Assembly (NCBI GenBank): GCA_025612375.1
Contig: JAAXKN010000005.1
Span: 146,283 to 210,282 of the forward strand
Direction: 5' to 3'
Origin: Ignavibacteria bacterium
GTDB taxonomy: Bacteria > Bacteroidota > Ignavibacteria > Ignavibacteriales > SURF-24
Length of the DNA: 64,000 bases
The position numbers were made by a program, and so were the translations under genes. Shown here one piece after another: positions 44,548 through 54,235 of the stretch; the first letter of the stretch is position 1; the number at the start of each line of letters is the position of its first letter. The notes under the pieces were generated by a model, which saw nothing but the letters and a program-made list of their open reading frames with translations, was not told the DNA's origin and ran no database searches.

Positions 44548-47500
44548 TTAATCGCCTCCATAAACAATGAATCCGGTTTTCTTACGGACCCGTCAGCCTC
44601 AATATCAAGAAGATATGCATTAAATCCGGGGATACGCGATTCATCGGCTTTGCAGACCTTTATATTACTAAAGCCGGCATCTTTCAGCAGCCTGCCCAGG
44701 GAATATCTGTCGTACATCCACTGGTGCACTTCGCCCGAGAGCCTGAAGGCACCGATTTTTCCCGGATCCGTTTCAACGGTACCGGTATTACCGCGGTTCC
44801 CATTTTTCCTTACGGAGTCTATTACAGATTTGGCTTCGGAACCGACTCTTTCAATAATGAACTCCTCTTCGGGAATGATCTCCCTTTGCCAGTATTTCAG
44901 CATTTCGCCGCCCGAGTAATTTCTTACCGTCTGGTCAAACATCTCCAGGATCATCCAGTCGTATCTCGCCTCTGCCTTTTTATTATAACTCAGGGATTTC
45001 TCCAGATATTCAATATACAGCCTTGCAATCTGTTCCAGGTCGGGAACCACGACCCTCAAAGCCCCGCCTTTTTTCAGTACGCGGTGACACTCAGAAATAA
45101 AACCCGGAGCCAGGTGCTTTGGAAGGTGCTCCAGGAGGTGTGAATGATAAATAACATCCGCTGATTCCGCCCCCATGGGTATTCCACGCATGATATCAAT
45201 TTGTTTAACGCTTTCGTCAAAAGGCGCCACATCCATATTAAGCCAGTTTTTATGGAACCTGCTTCCGCAGCCGATATTTACCATCCTGAGCGGGCGTCTG
45301 TTATTTTGAATGCCTTCTGCGGGTTTTTGAAACCAAACACCCGTAGCATCAATTTGATTTATTTTTACCGATATTGAATGTTTCTTAAAGTACTCGTCAA
45401 CCGCTTTTCTGCAGCCTTCCCAGTGCCCGTAATCATCAACCTGTATAAAGCCTTCTGGAACTACATTGTCATAAACGTTTTCTAGAATGGCTTTTGTCGA
45501 TTCGTACCAGTCGCCATCCATGTGCAGAAACGATATCCTCCCAATCTTTTTACTTAATTCAGGAAGAGTGTCCTGGAACAAACCCTTTACAGGGACGATA
45601 ATATCTTGCACTCCCAATTTTTCACTTAAATTCAAAAGATTTTCGACTGTTCCCGTGCATGTTCCACTGCCCCAGCCTGTTTCATCAGCCGGAATTCCTT
45701 CATGTATGTCTTCATGTGAAGGTTGTGGCATTCCTTCAAATGTATCTAAAGAATAAAGCTTCCTTTGACTAACGGAGTATTTTTTTATTATAAGAGCTAG
45801 CAGAGCAGAAGAACCCCCTCTAGCTACCCCACATTCGATAAAATTACCAGGTATATTCTCTTGGCAGATTCTCTTCGAATTTATAAATAAATTGTAAAGC
45901 CTTTCCTTTCCTAGCATTGTGTATTGGTTTATGGATACATATAGCTCCTCAAATTCCTGATCAAACACACTTGTGGCTTCACTATTCCCATTCTCTATTT
46001 CAGCTAAAAGTCTTTTGGCAACAGAGTTATTCGGGAACAGAACCAATTCTTCAAGAAGTGATTGTTTTGCAGAACTTAAATCTTTTGTCAGTATGAAATA
46101 TATCCCCCGTAAAGCATCCAAATTTTCTATTTTTCTATTTTGCTTCTTTGCCTCAATTATTCTGGCAAAAGCATTCGTTAAGTCTTTCTTGTTTAGCAGC
46201 TCATGTATTTCATTGATAATCTGGTAGTCAGACTGCAGCTTTACCTGAAATGGTTTTTCAGAAGCCCCTTTTTTTTCTTCCATATTGTTCCTTATTATCT
46301 TATCCAACTCCCCGGCCCTTTTTTCCAAAGAGTATTCATTTACGCACCTTAAATGGCCATTATTTGCTATTTCCTGTCTTTCATCTTCATGTGAGAGATA
46401 GTATTTAATTTGATCGATAAGATCCTTCTTTCCATTAAAAAGCACAATTTCCTTACCCGGTTCAAAATATTTATGAATATTCTTTTGCTCCTCAGCTATT
46501 AATAACGATCCACAACCAGTAGCCTCAAATATCCTCATGTTAATTGATTCTTCTTTGGCAATATCCTCAAACCCATTTATTCCACCTGTACTTTTTTTAT
46601 GCCTTATTTCTCCCCTGGAATCGAAAGTAATTTTACTGTTGGATAGAACTTGATACATTTGATTACCAAAAATAGAAGGATTGTTGTACTTCTTGACAGC
46701 AGAATTTAATTTTTCAATTTCACCACTAAGAAATAATTTGAATCTGAATGGATCATTATGTCTTACACAGTACTCAGCTAAATGCAAGAGATAATCATTC
46801 CTCTTAGTATGTTGATCTGACGTCCAACTTCCACAAAACACTAAATCGTTGGCCCTGTCTTTCAATTGGGCATTAACAGAGTCAAGTTTAGGACACCCCG
46901 GGAAAAAGTATTCTCCCTTTTTTGCTCCCAGTTCCTTTGCAATCTCCAGCATCCGGGATAGTCCTGTCAAAATTAAATCGAATTCCGACCAGTCAGTTCC
47001 TTCAGGAATATCGGCTGCTCTCCACCCCACTATCATTGATGGTTTATAATTAAGTTTCCGTATAAATCTGCTGTCAAAAGTAATAGGATCTGATAAATAT
47101 AATACGTCTGGTCTTTCTTCCTCAATTTGCATCTTTAACAGATCGATCAACTGGCCGTTAAATTGATTACGATTATCTGCCTCATTGAGCCACTTTGATT
47201 GCAGCCTTAAATCATTTGCAATTATTATCTTCGAGTCGTAGTTGTATCCTGACATATAAGGAGCGATTAAATGAACACTGCTGAAGCCATCACTTAGCAG
47301 GGTATTTAAGTGTTCTCTATAATTCATTCCTGAGATAGAATATCTGGAATAAAAATTATCCAGGTATGCCGAATAGAAAGTATGCACCTGCAGGAACTTT
47401 AATTTTTGTTCTGTCTTTATTTCTTCTTTCGGGCTCTTATTATCATTTAACTTTGAAAAGTTGTCATTTATTTGGATAGACACTTTGGAGGTATCATGGG

Positions 47501-48332
47501 GAATATCCGAATTAAAAAACTTTTTTTGGGACCTTATTTTGTACGAAATGTTGTTTTCCCAAATCATCATAGTATTCATAAAGTCAGCTTTCAGATAAAT
47601 TAAAGCTGAAAACGCCTTTTCTCTTTTTGTCTGTGGCTCCACGTGCATGGACATAAGAATATCGTTCTGCAATCCTTTTGCTTCGTTTTCGTCATACTCT
47701 TCGAAGACAAGCACATCATTTTCTATTCTTAAGTTCCACTTATGATTTGATATTATAGCTGAGTTTAACCAAAGGTCTTTTGCCCGTGAAGGTGTTTCAA
47801 TATAGCCTCGTTTTGCTACGCGCATAAGTTCCTCACAAGCCCTCTGCGGATCAACCGAATGTTCCAACACATGAGAACAATATACAAAATCAAATTCTTT
47901 GTCTGCAAAAGGGATATTCTCCACAGCAAACTCATAAACCGGCTTATCGCCTATATGCTTGAATGGAACCCCTGCTCTTCCGAAACTGTGATCGCTTAAA
48001 GATATGTCTGCAAGATGAGTTGCCAAAGGGAATGGATTATGCCCACTGCCGATGTCTAATACTTTATCCCCTTTTTTAATTTCGAATTCGAACAATCTTG
48101 ATTGATAGAGATCCCATCTGCTTTTTCTAGGAAGTAGCTTGTACCTATCGTAAGCCTCCGCAAGAATCTCAACCGATTCCAATGGGAAGCTATCTGCTAA
48201 TTGCTCGTAAATATCAAATGAATCATTATACATACCTTCTTCATATTTTTGCCGCGCCAGATTAATATCTCGTTCTAAATTAATACTTTGTATATGTTTT
48301 TTGACTCTTCTGGAAATTAAAGACATACCCAT
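44544..48332 (-). CDS. Methyltransferase - glycosyltransferase - TylF-like - methyltransferase fusion
   Basis: The product is about 1262 residues from the ATG at 48332, preceded by GGAG six bases upstream; the frame extends to a TTG at 48344 that overlaps this ribosome site. Domains (numbered from the longer frame): SAM methyltransferase (about 90-210, VLDIGSGHNPFPL, SHVLEH); CgeB-like glycosyltransferase (about 315-690, ending FEATGCGSLLIAEEQ and the HEDERQEIANNGH tail); short TPR-like linker (705-790); TylF/macrocin O-methyltransferase-like domain (about 800-1008, FIECGVARGGSSALL, LHMDGDWYES); C-terminal methyltransferase (about 1018-1262, VNIGCGSRFHKNWLNMD, HLLEHLPK). It would both extend and O-methylate a glycan. 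The 3' part is visibly richer in G+C than the middle, suggesting mosaic origin. Confidence 0.88.
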   Translation of the reverse strand: MGMSLISRRVKKHIQSINLERDINLARQKYEEGMYNDSFDIYEQLADSFPLESVEILAEAYDRYKLLPRKSRWDLYQSRLFEFEIKKGDKVLDIGSGHNPFPLATHLADISLSDHSFGRAGVPFKHIGDKPVYEFAVENIPFADKEFDFVYCSHVLEHSVDPQRACEELMRVAKRGYIETPSRAKDLWLNSAIISNHKWNLRIENDVLVFEEYDENEAKGLQNDILMSMHVEPQTKREKAFSALIYLKADFMNTMMIWENNISYKIRSQKKFFNSDIPHDTSKVSIQINDNFSKLNDNKSPKEEIKTEQKLKFLQVHTFYSAYLDNFYSRYSISGMNYREHLNTLLSDGFSSVHLIAPYMSGYNYDSKIIIANDLRLQSKWLNEADNRNQFNGQLIDLLKMQIEEERPDVLYLSDPITFDSRFIRKLNYKPSMIVGWRAADIPEGTDWSEFDLILTGLSRMLEIAKELGAKKGEYFFPGCPKLDSVNAQLKDRANDLVFCGSWTSDQHTKRNDYLLHLAEYCVRHNDPFRFKLFLSGEIEKLNSAVKKYNNPSIFGNQMYQVLSNSKITFDSRGEIRHKKSTGGINGFEDIAKEESINMRIFEATGCGSLLIAEEQKNIHKYFEPGKEIVLFNGKKDLIDQIKYYLSHEDERQEIANNGHLRCVNEYSLEKRAGELDKIIRNNMEEKKGASEKPFQVKLQSDYQIINEIHELLNKKDLTNAFARIIEAKKQNRKIENLDALRGIYFILTKDLSSAKQSLLEELVLFPNNSVAKRLLAEIENGNSEATSVFDQEFEELYVSINQYTMLGKERLYNLFINSKRICQENIPGNFIECGVARGGSSALLALIIKKYSVSQRKLYSLDTFEGMPQPSHEDIHEGIPADETGWGSGTCTGTVENLLNLSEKLGVQDIIVPVKGLFQDTLPELSKKIGRISFLHMDGDWYESTKAILENVYDNVVPEGFIQVDDYGHWEGCRKAVDEYFKKHSISVKINQIDATGVWFQKPAEGIQNNRRPLRMVNIGCGSRFHKNWLNMDVAPFDESVKQIDIMRGIPMGAESADVIYHSHLLEHLPKHLAPGFISECHRVLKKGGALRVVVPDLEQIARLYIEYLEKSLSYNKKAEARYDWMILEMFDQTVRNYSGGEMLKYWQREIIPEEEFIIERVGSEAKSVIDSVRKNGNRGNTGTVETDPGKIGAFRLSGEVHQWMYDRYSLGRLLKDAGFSNIKVCKADESRIPGFNAYLLDIEADGSVRKPDSLFMEAIK

Positions 48333-48475
48333 TATTAACTCCAATTTGGCATTATTTAAATAGTAGAACTTATGTGTTCATTGTTTATAGCAATCAGCAT
48401 GATTCAGTTTATTATTTGATTTCTTATTAATTTAGTAATGGCTTCTGTCCCTAATACAACGGCTTTCTATTCGGA

Positions 48476-51400
48476 TCAGCTTAAATAGTTTAATTGTTCA
48501 TTATCCAAAAGCCTTTGAAGCAATGAGTCGGCAAAAAATTTCACACCCCAATTGGGAATTGTGTAAGCCGAGTAACCTCCATTTAACGGGTAAGATCCGG
48601 CCAGCCCTCCAAATAAATTTGGATCATCAATAGAATCTATTAAATGTGCTCTTTTTACGTCATCTATCAGATTATTTGCAATATTTTCGTATTCTTTGTG
48701 CCCTGTAAATTTGTAAAGTTTCCTAAAGAAGAATTCAAGTTGCGCATTACCTGTAAGACAGGACCAGTTATCAGTACTGCTCCATTTATTATCAAAGGTG
48801 CCCGGTAAACCATAATAGTTCTTCGATAAGTCCTTGAATTTTCCGTAGTATTTTCCCATACCTAAAGCCGCCTCATTAAGTAGATTTAATATTTGTTTTT
48901 GATCTACATTTGCCAGATCCATTCTGCAGACTTCAAGCAACCCGACCATAGTATATCCTATAAGATGCGTCCATGGTTTTCCTTCATCACTTAAACTGGT
49001 ATTGTCAAACCAGCCGTTCGGACGTGCTTGCGATAACGTCCATTTAATTGCTTTTTCCGCAGCAGTTTTATATTTGTTAATATTTGTAATTTTATAAAGT
49101 TCAAGCAGTGCCCATGCAACTCTTACTTTATAGGATTTGGGACCCCTGTAAGTATTCATGTTCCAACTGCCATCCTCACGTTGAATTTCCGCAATCCAAT
49201 TTCCGGCTCTTATTGAGGCGTCCAGATATTCCGTTTTTCCCGTCTCCTGATACAAAGCTAACCATCCGAGCATTACCTGCCCAGTATTAAATACCCGTGG
49301 TTTATGAGCAATTACTCCTATGGGCTCCCCTACACCGCCATTCTCCCACTGAATTGCCATTTCCCAGTCACCCATCATAACTGCATAATCTTTATACTCC
49401 TGTTTTTTCGTTATACGGTAATAATGCAGAAATGTAGGAATTATATATCCTGTTGTTTCGGGATAAGCGACATCCCACTTTCGCGTGTATAAATTATACG
49501 AGGCTGATACTCCCTTATACTTTGTAGCTTCGAATGCTTTAATTAACCATTTAATACAAGCTTCCAGATGAACCTGATCAGCATATATTTTATTTTGATG
49601 ATACAGTCCAGGCATAGTATAGTTCGTTACTACGTTTGGTTCAATAGCTTTTATGTGATTTATGCAATTCCTGTATAATTCGGCAATTTCGACGTCATCA
49701 AGGAAGGTAGCATACAATTTTTGAGCTTCATCATATTTATTGATGGATTGTAAAAGCTTTCCCCCCAGCAAAATCACTACTTTGGCACGAGGGTTGAAAT
49801 TAAGCGCCTGAATAATAATTTGCCAGGCTTGTTCCTTATTATACTGCCAAAGTTTTTCGACTTCTGCTCTATTAAATATTAAGCCGGATATTCCTTCGGA
49901 ATTCTCGCATTCTTCTTTTACAGCTTCAAGATAAAACATCTGCTCCGGCCGGTTGTCTATCAGTTCAATATTCTTTATCCTGCTGTCGCAATATTTTTTC
50001 CGCTCAACATTTCTGAATCCAGCACGCTTAAATAAAACTGCTAAAGTCTCATAGTCATAAACATATTTGCACAACTTGCTATTGCATTCAAAACCATAAA
50101 ACCAATTATTCAATTTTTCACCATATGTATTTCCAGGGAAGCGGTCTTTTCCATCTGGGTTCTTCTGGAAGAAAAAGGCTTCATCCTTGTTTAAATACTT
50201 TGAGACTAACAGTTCCAAATCTTGAGTACCAACCCTTACTATTCCACCTTTTCTTAACACCCTGTATATGTCTTTGATTATTTCGAATCCCCTCTCCCTG
50301 GAAAAATAATTTATTGCTGACATGCAGACCAAAACATCCACACTTTCTTCATTAAAAGGCAGCAATTCTCTCTCAAGGTCTAAAACAACATCTGCACTTT
50401 TCGCAATATCAACATTTATGTAATCCTTAAAATTATAAGCGCCGCTACAAAGGTTAACTTTTATTTCATCTGTTTTTTGTTTTAAATCCGCATTATTATT
50501 TTTGTTCTGATCTACTTGTTTTAACTTATAAGTCATGCAATTCTCAATACAAAACTCAGGAGCATTTCCTCTTAAGATATCCCATCTGTATTTTCTATAA
50601 TCAGGGCCATTCCATATCTCAAGTACATCTTGTTCAAATAAATTTCCAAAATTTGTTTGTTTGTTATAATCGTGGCAGCAAATTACAACTGACCCATCAA
50701 CATTTACTGTAAAGACTTCTTTGGGATTGACACAATTGGACATAGCTTGCTTCAGCAGGTCTAAATTCTCATATTCTTCCCTCCTGTATTCTCCGAAATC
50801 TGAGGGCTCAACATCGGAGTCATTTTGGCGGATGTATGGAGATTTAAATAGCGGGGTAAGTCCGAGCGATTGACAATACGCTCTAAATGCACCTAATTCA
50901 TGCTGATTGTGTTTAAAGACAATGAACTGAGGAATTATGTTTACCTTGTTTCCATAAGTCTTATTAAATGAAACCAAGTAATTCAATGCATCAAATACTT
51001 TGCTTATATTTCCTCCAATCCTGTATTTTTCATATGCTTCCTGTGAGTATCCATCGATGGATACAATCAGATCACTTACACCCGATTGAATAAGGAGTTC
51101 TGCCTTTTTTTCATCTATGAGCAAAGCATTTGTACTTATATTGGTTTTAGAGAAACTTGAGGCATACTTGATTATCTTAAAAATATCCTTATTTAACATC
51201 GGCTCCCCCCATAAATGTAAATAAAAATATTTCACAAAAGGTTTTACCTTATCAGCAATTATCTTGAATTTATCGAATGTCACCCATTCTCTTTTTCTAT
51301 TAATTAGACCATGCCCAATTGCACATTCAGGGCATTTTAGATTGCATGCTAGAACGGTTTCAAATGTAAAAGTGGTTGGAATACTCTTGTTAAATTCCTC

Positions 51401-51796
51401 CAACTTAGTAATCAAATTAGTGGATTCTTTATTTCCTTTGGTTTTCAGCTTAAGTTTTAGTGTATTCATTAAATCTTGTGAAGGATTTTGTATATCAACA
51501 TTAGAAACGATTTCAGCTGACTGCTTAAAATATCCAAGGTCATAATATACTTTTGCAAGTTCATATCCGATTTCAATGTTGCATTTATCGAGATTAAATG
51601 CTTTCTCTAAAAATACGAGTGCTTCTATTGTTTTATTTAATTTTAGATATATTTTTCCCAGCAACAAATACGCCAAATGCGGAATCTCTTTTCGGTCAAG
51701 TAGTTCAGTACACTTATCTTCAGCACTGATGTAATCATTGCTTTCAAATGCTGCCTTGGCGGCTGCAAATGCAGGATGCGAAATCACTCGATTCAT
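48476..51796 (-). CDS. TPR - radical SAM/SPASM - methyltransferase - alpha/alpha-toroid fusion
   Basis: The product is 1106 residues. TPRs (about 1-115) are followed by a radical SAM domain with C151-x3-C155-x2-C158 (CNLKCPEC) binding the 4Fe-4S cluster, and a SPASM region (Cys at about 355, 373-374, 416, 420). A class I methyltransferase-like domain (about 445-625) has VNLCSGAYNFKDYINVD and YRVLRKGG. A helical domain (about 730-1106) has repeated helix pairs and Trp/Gly/Asp loops (QREDGSWNMNTYRG, ARPNGWFDNTSLSD) typical of (alpha/alpha)6 toroids such as glycosidases, epimerases or terpene cyclases. The fused set suggests a radical-based modification of a sugar or peptide carrier. Substrate and product cannot be read. 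The gene is A/T-rich compared with flagellar genes. Confidence 0.85.
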   Translation of the reverse strand: MNRVISHPAFAAAKAAFESNDYISAEDKCTELLDRKEIPHLAYLLLGKIYLKLNKTIEALVFLEKAFNLDKCNIEIGYELAKVYYDLGYFKQSAEIVSNVDIQNPSQDLMNTLKLKLKTKGNKESTNLITKLEEFNKSIPTTFTFETVLACNLKCPECAIGHGLINRKREWVTFDKFKIIADKVKPFVKYFYLHLWGEPMLNKDIFKIIKYASSFSKTNISTNALLIDEKKAELLIQSGVSDLIVSIDGYSQEAYEKYRIGGNISKVFDALNYLVSFNKTYGNKVNIIPQFIVFKHNQHELGAFRAYCQSLGLTPLFKSPYIRQNDSDVEPSDFGEYRREEYENLDLLKQAMSNCVNPKEVFTVNVDGSVVICCHDYNKQTNFGNLFEQDVLEIWNGPDYRKYRWDILRGNAPEFCIENCMTYKLKQVDQNKNNNADLKQKTDEIKVNLCSGAYNFKDYINVDIAKSADVVLDLERELLPFNEESVDVLVCMSAINYFSRERGFEIIKDIYRVLRKGGIVRVGTQDLELLVSKYLNKDEAFFFQKNPDGKDRFPGNTYGEKLNNWFYGFECNSKLCKYVYDYETLAVLFKRAGFRNVERKKYCDSRIKNIELIDNRPEQMFYLEAVKEECENSEGISGLIFNRAEVEKLWQYNKEQAWQIIIQALNFNPRAKVVILLGGKLLQSINKYDEAQKLYATFLDDVEIAELYRNCINHIKAIEPNVVTNYTMPGLYHQNKIYADQVHLEACIKWLIKAFEATKYKGVSASYNLYTRKWDVAYPETTGYIIPTFLHYYRITKKQEYKDYAVMMGDWEMAIQWENGGVGEPIGVIAHKPRVFNTGQVMLGWLALYQETGKTEYLDASIRAGNWIAEIQREDGSWNMNTYRGPKSYKVRVAWALLELYKITNINKYKTAAEKAIKWTLSQARPNGWFDNTSLSDEGKPWTHLIGYTMVGLLEVCRMDLANVDQKQILNLLNEAALGMGKYYGKFKDLSKNYYGLPGTFDNKWSSTDNWSCLTGNAQLEFFFRKLYKFTGHKEYENIANNLIDDVKRAHLIDSIDDPNLFGGLAGSYPLNGGYSAYTIPNWGVKFFADSLLQRLLDNEQLNYLS

Positions 51797-51920
51797 TTTT
51801 TATCCATATTAGTTCTAAATGATATTTGTAAACCGTCAGCGAAAGTATGCCCCTTCCCCCGACAGCGAAATTTTTGCAGCTTTTAACAGTCAGAATAGCC
51901 AACTAATTCTGACAATCATC

Positions 51921-52160
51921 TTATAAACCGGACAAATATTGTTTTTTATTAGCACAACCATATTCAGTGAAGCAAATTGCCGGGGGGTACTTTTCATTAA
52001 TATATCTAAAAGCATCCGCCAGGGTTTGCGATACCGAATAAAAATACCTGAATTCTACCCATGAAAACCAATGATCGTAATAATCTATGCTAATATTGTA
52101 CCAGCCTATTTTCTTCCATTTGGGACTGTTTTCGAAGAGTATGACTGAGCTACTTTGGAT
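51921..52160 (-). pseudogene. Possible remnant of a protein gene (open frame without start codon)
   Basis: The minus frame is open for 79 codons, ending with TAA at 51921, and reads like protein (KKIGWYNISIDYYDHWF, then LADAFRYINEKYPPA). No ATG, GTG or TTG occurs in the first 70 codons, so it is likely the 3' end of a decayed gene. It lies in the 515-bp gap 51797-52311 between the radical SAM gene and the 620-residue membrane protein, next to the A/T-rich accessory block. I do not recognise the family. Confidence 0.4.
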
Positions 52161-52182
52161 TTATGGCTAATTTTAGCCATAA
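52161..52182. repeat. 10-bp inverted repeat (TTATGGCTAA / TTAGCCATAA)
   Basis: The arms are perfect with a 2-base spacer, about 130 bp beyond the stop of the 620-residue protein gene and directly at the beginning of the remnant frame. It may be a weak terminator or a scar of recombination. Confidence 0.5.
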
Positions 52183-52311
52183 TATACTTTAAACTTTAAT
52201 TAGGGATGTATTTTTGCATGGAATGTTTTTCTCTTAAAATGGGATTTCCTGAAAGGACCTTAATATATCTGAGAAGTAAATTTCGTGTGGAATTATCCGG
52301 TTAATAATCTC

Positions 52312-54174
52312 TTATCTAATCTCCATATCCACCTTCACTACCACATCCAGCCTCTCTGTGTAGCTGTCTATCTTTTTGTTGGCCTCTTCCATTAGCTCGG
52401 CGCTGCGGCCTTCTTTTTCATCCCTTATCCTGTCTACCGTCCTCTTGTGATCCGTAACCCTCTCCTTGAAGTTCTCACCTATCGTCTTTATCCTCTTCTC
52501 ACTCTCACGCGTCAAAAGCTCTACCTCACGCTCCTTGTGCGACTTGAAATAGGTGATCTTTCTTAACAGGTTCTGCTTCTCTGTCGTACGCTCCATTACG
52601 GCAAAGGCCGCCGTAAATGCGGATATAATCGTCCCGATGAAAAACGTTACCGTACCCCACTTTATACCCCCCAGCATTACTGTCGACATTATATCCCTCA
52701 AGCCCTCAGAAGTGTCAAGTGAACTCCTTGAACAGCCTGTAAATGCCCCTATCGTAAAGACTACCAGCGTTACTATTAAATTGTAAACCATCGAATTATT
52801 GAATACTGTGTGGGGATTGAACTTCGCATCCAGGTGTATGTTTTCAATCTTGTCTTCCAGAAAAGCAATATTCTCGTTTATTGTCGTCTCCAGCTCCTCA
52901 AGCTGATCCTCCAGCTTCTTCTTCTGGAGATTCTTCATTTCCTCTTCTTCTCTTTCCAGATGCTTTATTATATTGAGGTTTTCATCTATTGTTATGTCGA
53001 ACTGCTTAAGCTGGTCGTAAACCTCCGCCATGAATTTCTGCCGGATGTTCTCTATTATCTTTTCCACAATCTTCAGGAGCTTCGCATGCAGCGCCGATAA
53101 TGTGTAATCGGCTATCGTATTCTTATTCCCGATGAGCCCCGTACAGGTCTTGTCCAGAAAAGCTATGCTCTTCTCCAGTTCCTCGGTGTAAAATTCCTTT
53201 ACCTTCGACTCCCCAAGCTTTGAAAGCGCATCGGAAATCTTCACAAAACTGAATTCCTTTATCCCGGTCTCAATGGCTATGGCCGCCTCAATTTCTTCAA
53301 GAAGATCCGCAAAATCCGGCTCTGCAAATATTTCATAGGTCACCGCATGCCTGATATAATACGCCATCAGCATCATGCTGTTCATCTCAACAGAATATTC
53401 AATTGCCTCCTTGTCAAAATGAAGTAGCTCATTAAGCATCATCATTGCGGCCTCGGGACTCCCGGCACGCCTTGCCGCATAGGCAAGATAAAACTTTGCC
53501 GTAATGCCAATGGGACTTGAATTTGTTGCGGCGGTAAACTTCTCTGCTGCTTCCTCGTAATTCAGCTGCTTTAATAAGGCAAACCCCAGGTAAATGTAAA
53601 GCAGATACTGAAACTCACTTTTCAGCTGAGCATCCAGCTTCAGATTCTCCAGCGTCATAAGCGCATTCTGCAATATCTCGGAGGCTTTTGCGGGGTTAAA
53701 CAGCTTTTTATCGTAGGTGAGTATTACTGCATGAAATATATGTACAAGAATATTGTCTTTATTCGTCTCACGTTCAATCAGCTTCAGCGTCGAAAGCGAA
53801 TAATACTTTTTTTCCTGCTCCGATTTTAATGTGGCCCATTTGGAATAAAATTCCTTGATCGTCCTGTAGCCTTCCAGAGCCGTGCTCCTGCCCTTCGACT
53901 CCAGCTTTAACCACTCTTCAAACTTTGTCAGGGCCGGAGAATCACACAGCCAGAAAAACGGGGCCGATGCATACCTTATGAACAGCTCCCCTTTGTCCGG
54001 CGGCAAACGGAAACTGTAGAACTGGGCGCTCTTTTTTATGAATTCTAAATAATCTACCTCCCTTTTTACCAGATCCTGGAAGTGCTCCTTGGCATAGGTC
54101 CTGAACCTGGCAACCTGAGTCTCCCGACCCAGCGATTCACCCGAAGTCTCAGCTATGAATTCTTCCTGTTCCAT
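52312..54174 (-). CDS. Unrecognised TPR / coiled-coil membrane protein with a sigma-28 type promoter
   Basis: The product is 620 residues. The N-terminal 390 residues are helical with TPR-like pairs (LYIYLGFALLKQLNYEEAAE, FYLAYAARRAGSPEAAMMML), followed by a charged coiled coil (about 400-450), two membrane segments (about 462-480 and 503-526) with a short loop containing a Cys, and a second coiled coil (about 540-620). No enzyme motif was seen. With both ends on the same side, most of the protein should be cytoplasmic. Its promoter (54236-54262) is of the same class as that of flagellin, so it probably functions in motility or chemotaxis, for example as an inner-membrane scaffold. That role is inference. 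Confidence 0.8.
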   Translation of the reverse strand: MEQEEFIAETSGESLGRETQVARFRTYAKEHFQDLVKREVDYLEFIKKSAQFYSFRLPPDKGELFIRYASAPFFWLCDSPALTKFEEWLKLESKGRSTALEGYRTIKEFYSKWATLKSEQEKKYYSLSTLKLIERETNKDNILVHIFHAVILTYDKKLFNPAKASEILQNALMTLENLKLDAQLKSEFQYLLYIYLGFALLKQLNYEEAAEKFTAATNSSPIGITAKFYLAYAARRAGSPEAAMMMLNELLHFDKEAIEYSVEMNSMMLMAYYIRHAVTYEIFAEPDFADLLEEIEAAIAIETGIKEFSFVKISDALSKLGESKVKEFYTEELEKSIAFLDKTCTGLIGNKNTIADYTLSALHAKLLKIVEKIIENIRQKFMAEVYDQLKQFDITIDENLNIIKHLEREEEEMKNLQKKKLEDQLEELETTINENIAFLEDKIENIHLDAKFNPHTVFNNSMVYNLIVTLVVFTIGAFTGCSRSSLDTSEGLRDIMSTVMLGGIKWGTVTFFIGTIISAFTAAFAVMERTTEKQNLLRKITYFKSHKEREVELLTRESEKRIKTIGENFKERVTDHKRTVDRIRDEKEGRSAELMEEANKKIDSYTERLDVVVKVDMEIR

Positions 54175-54235
54175 GACCCGGTTAGTTTCCTTTAAGTTTG
54201 AGGTATTTTTAAATAAAGACGCCAGTACATAATAA

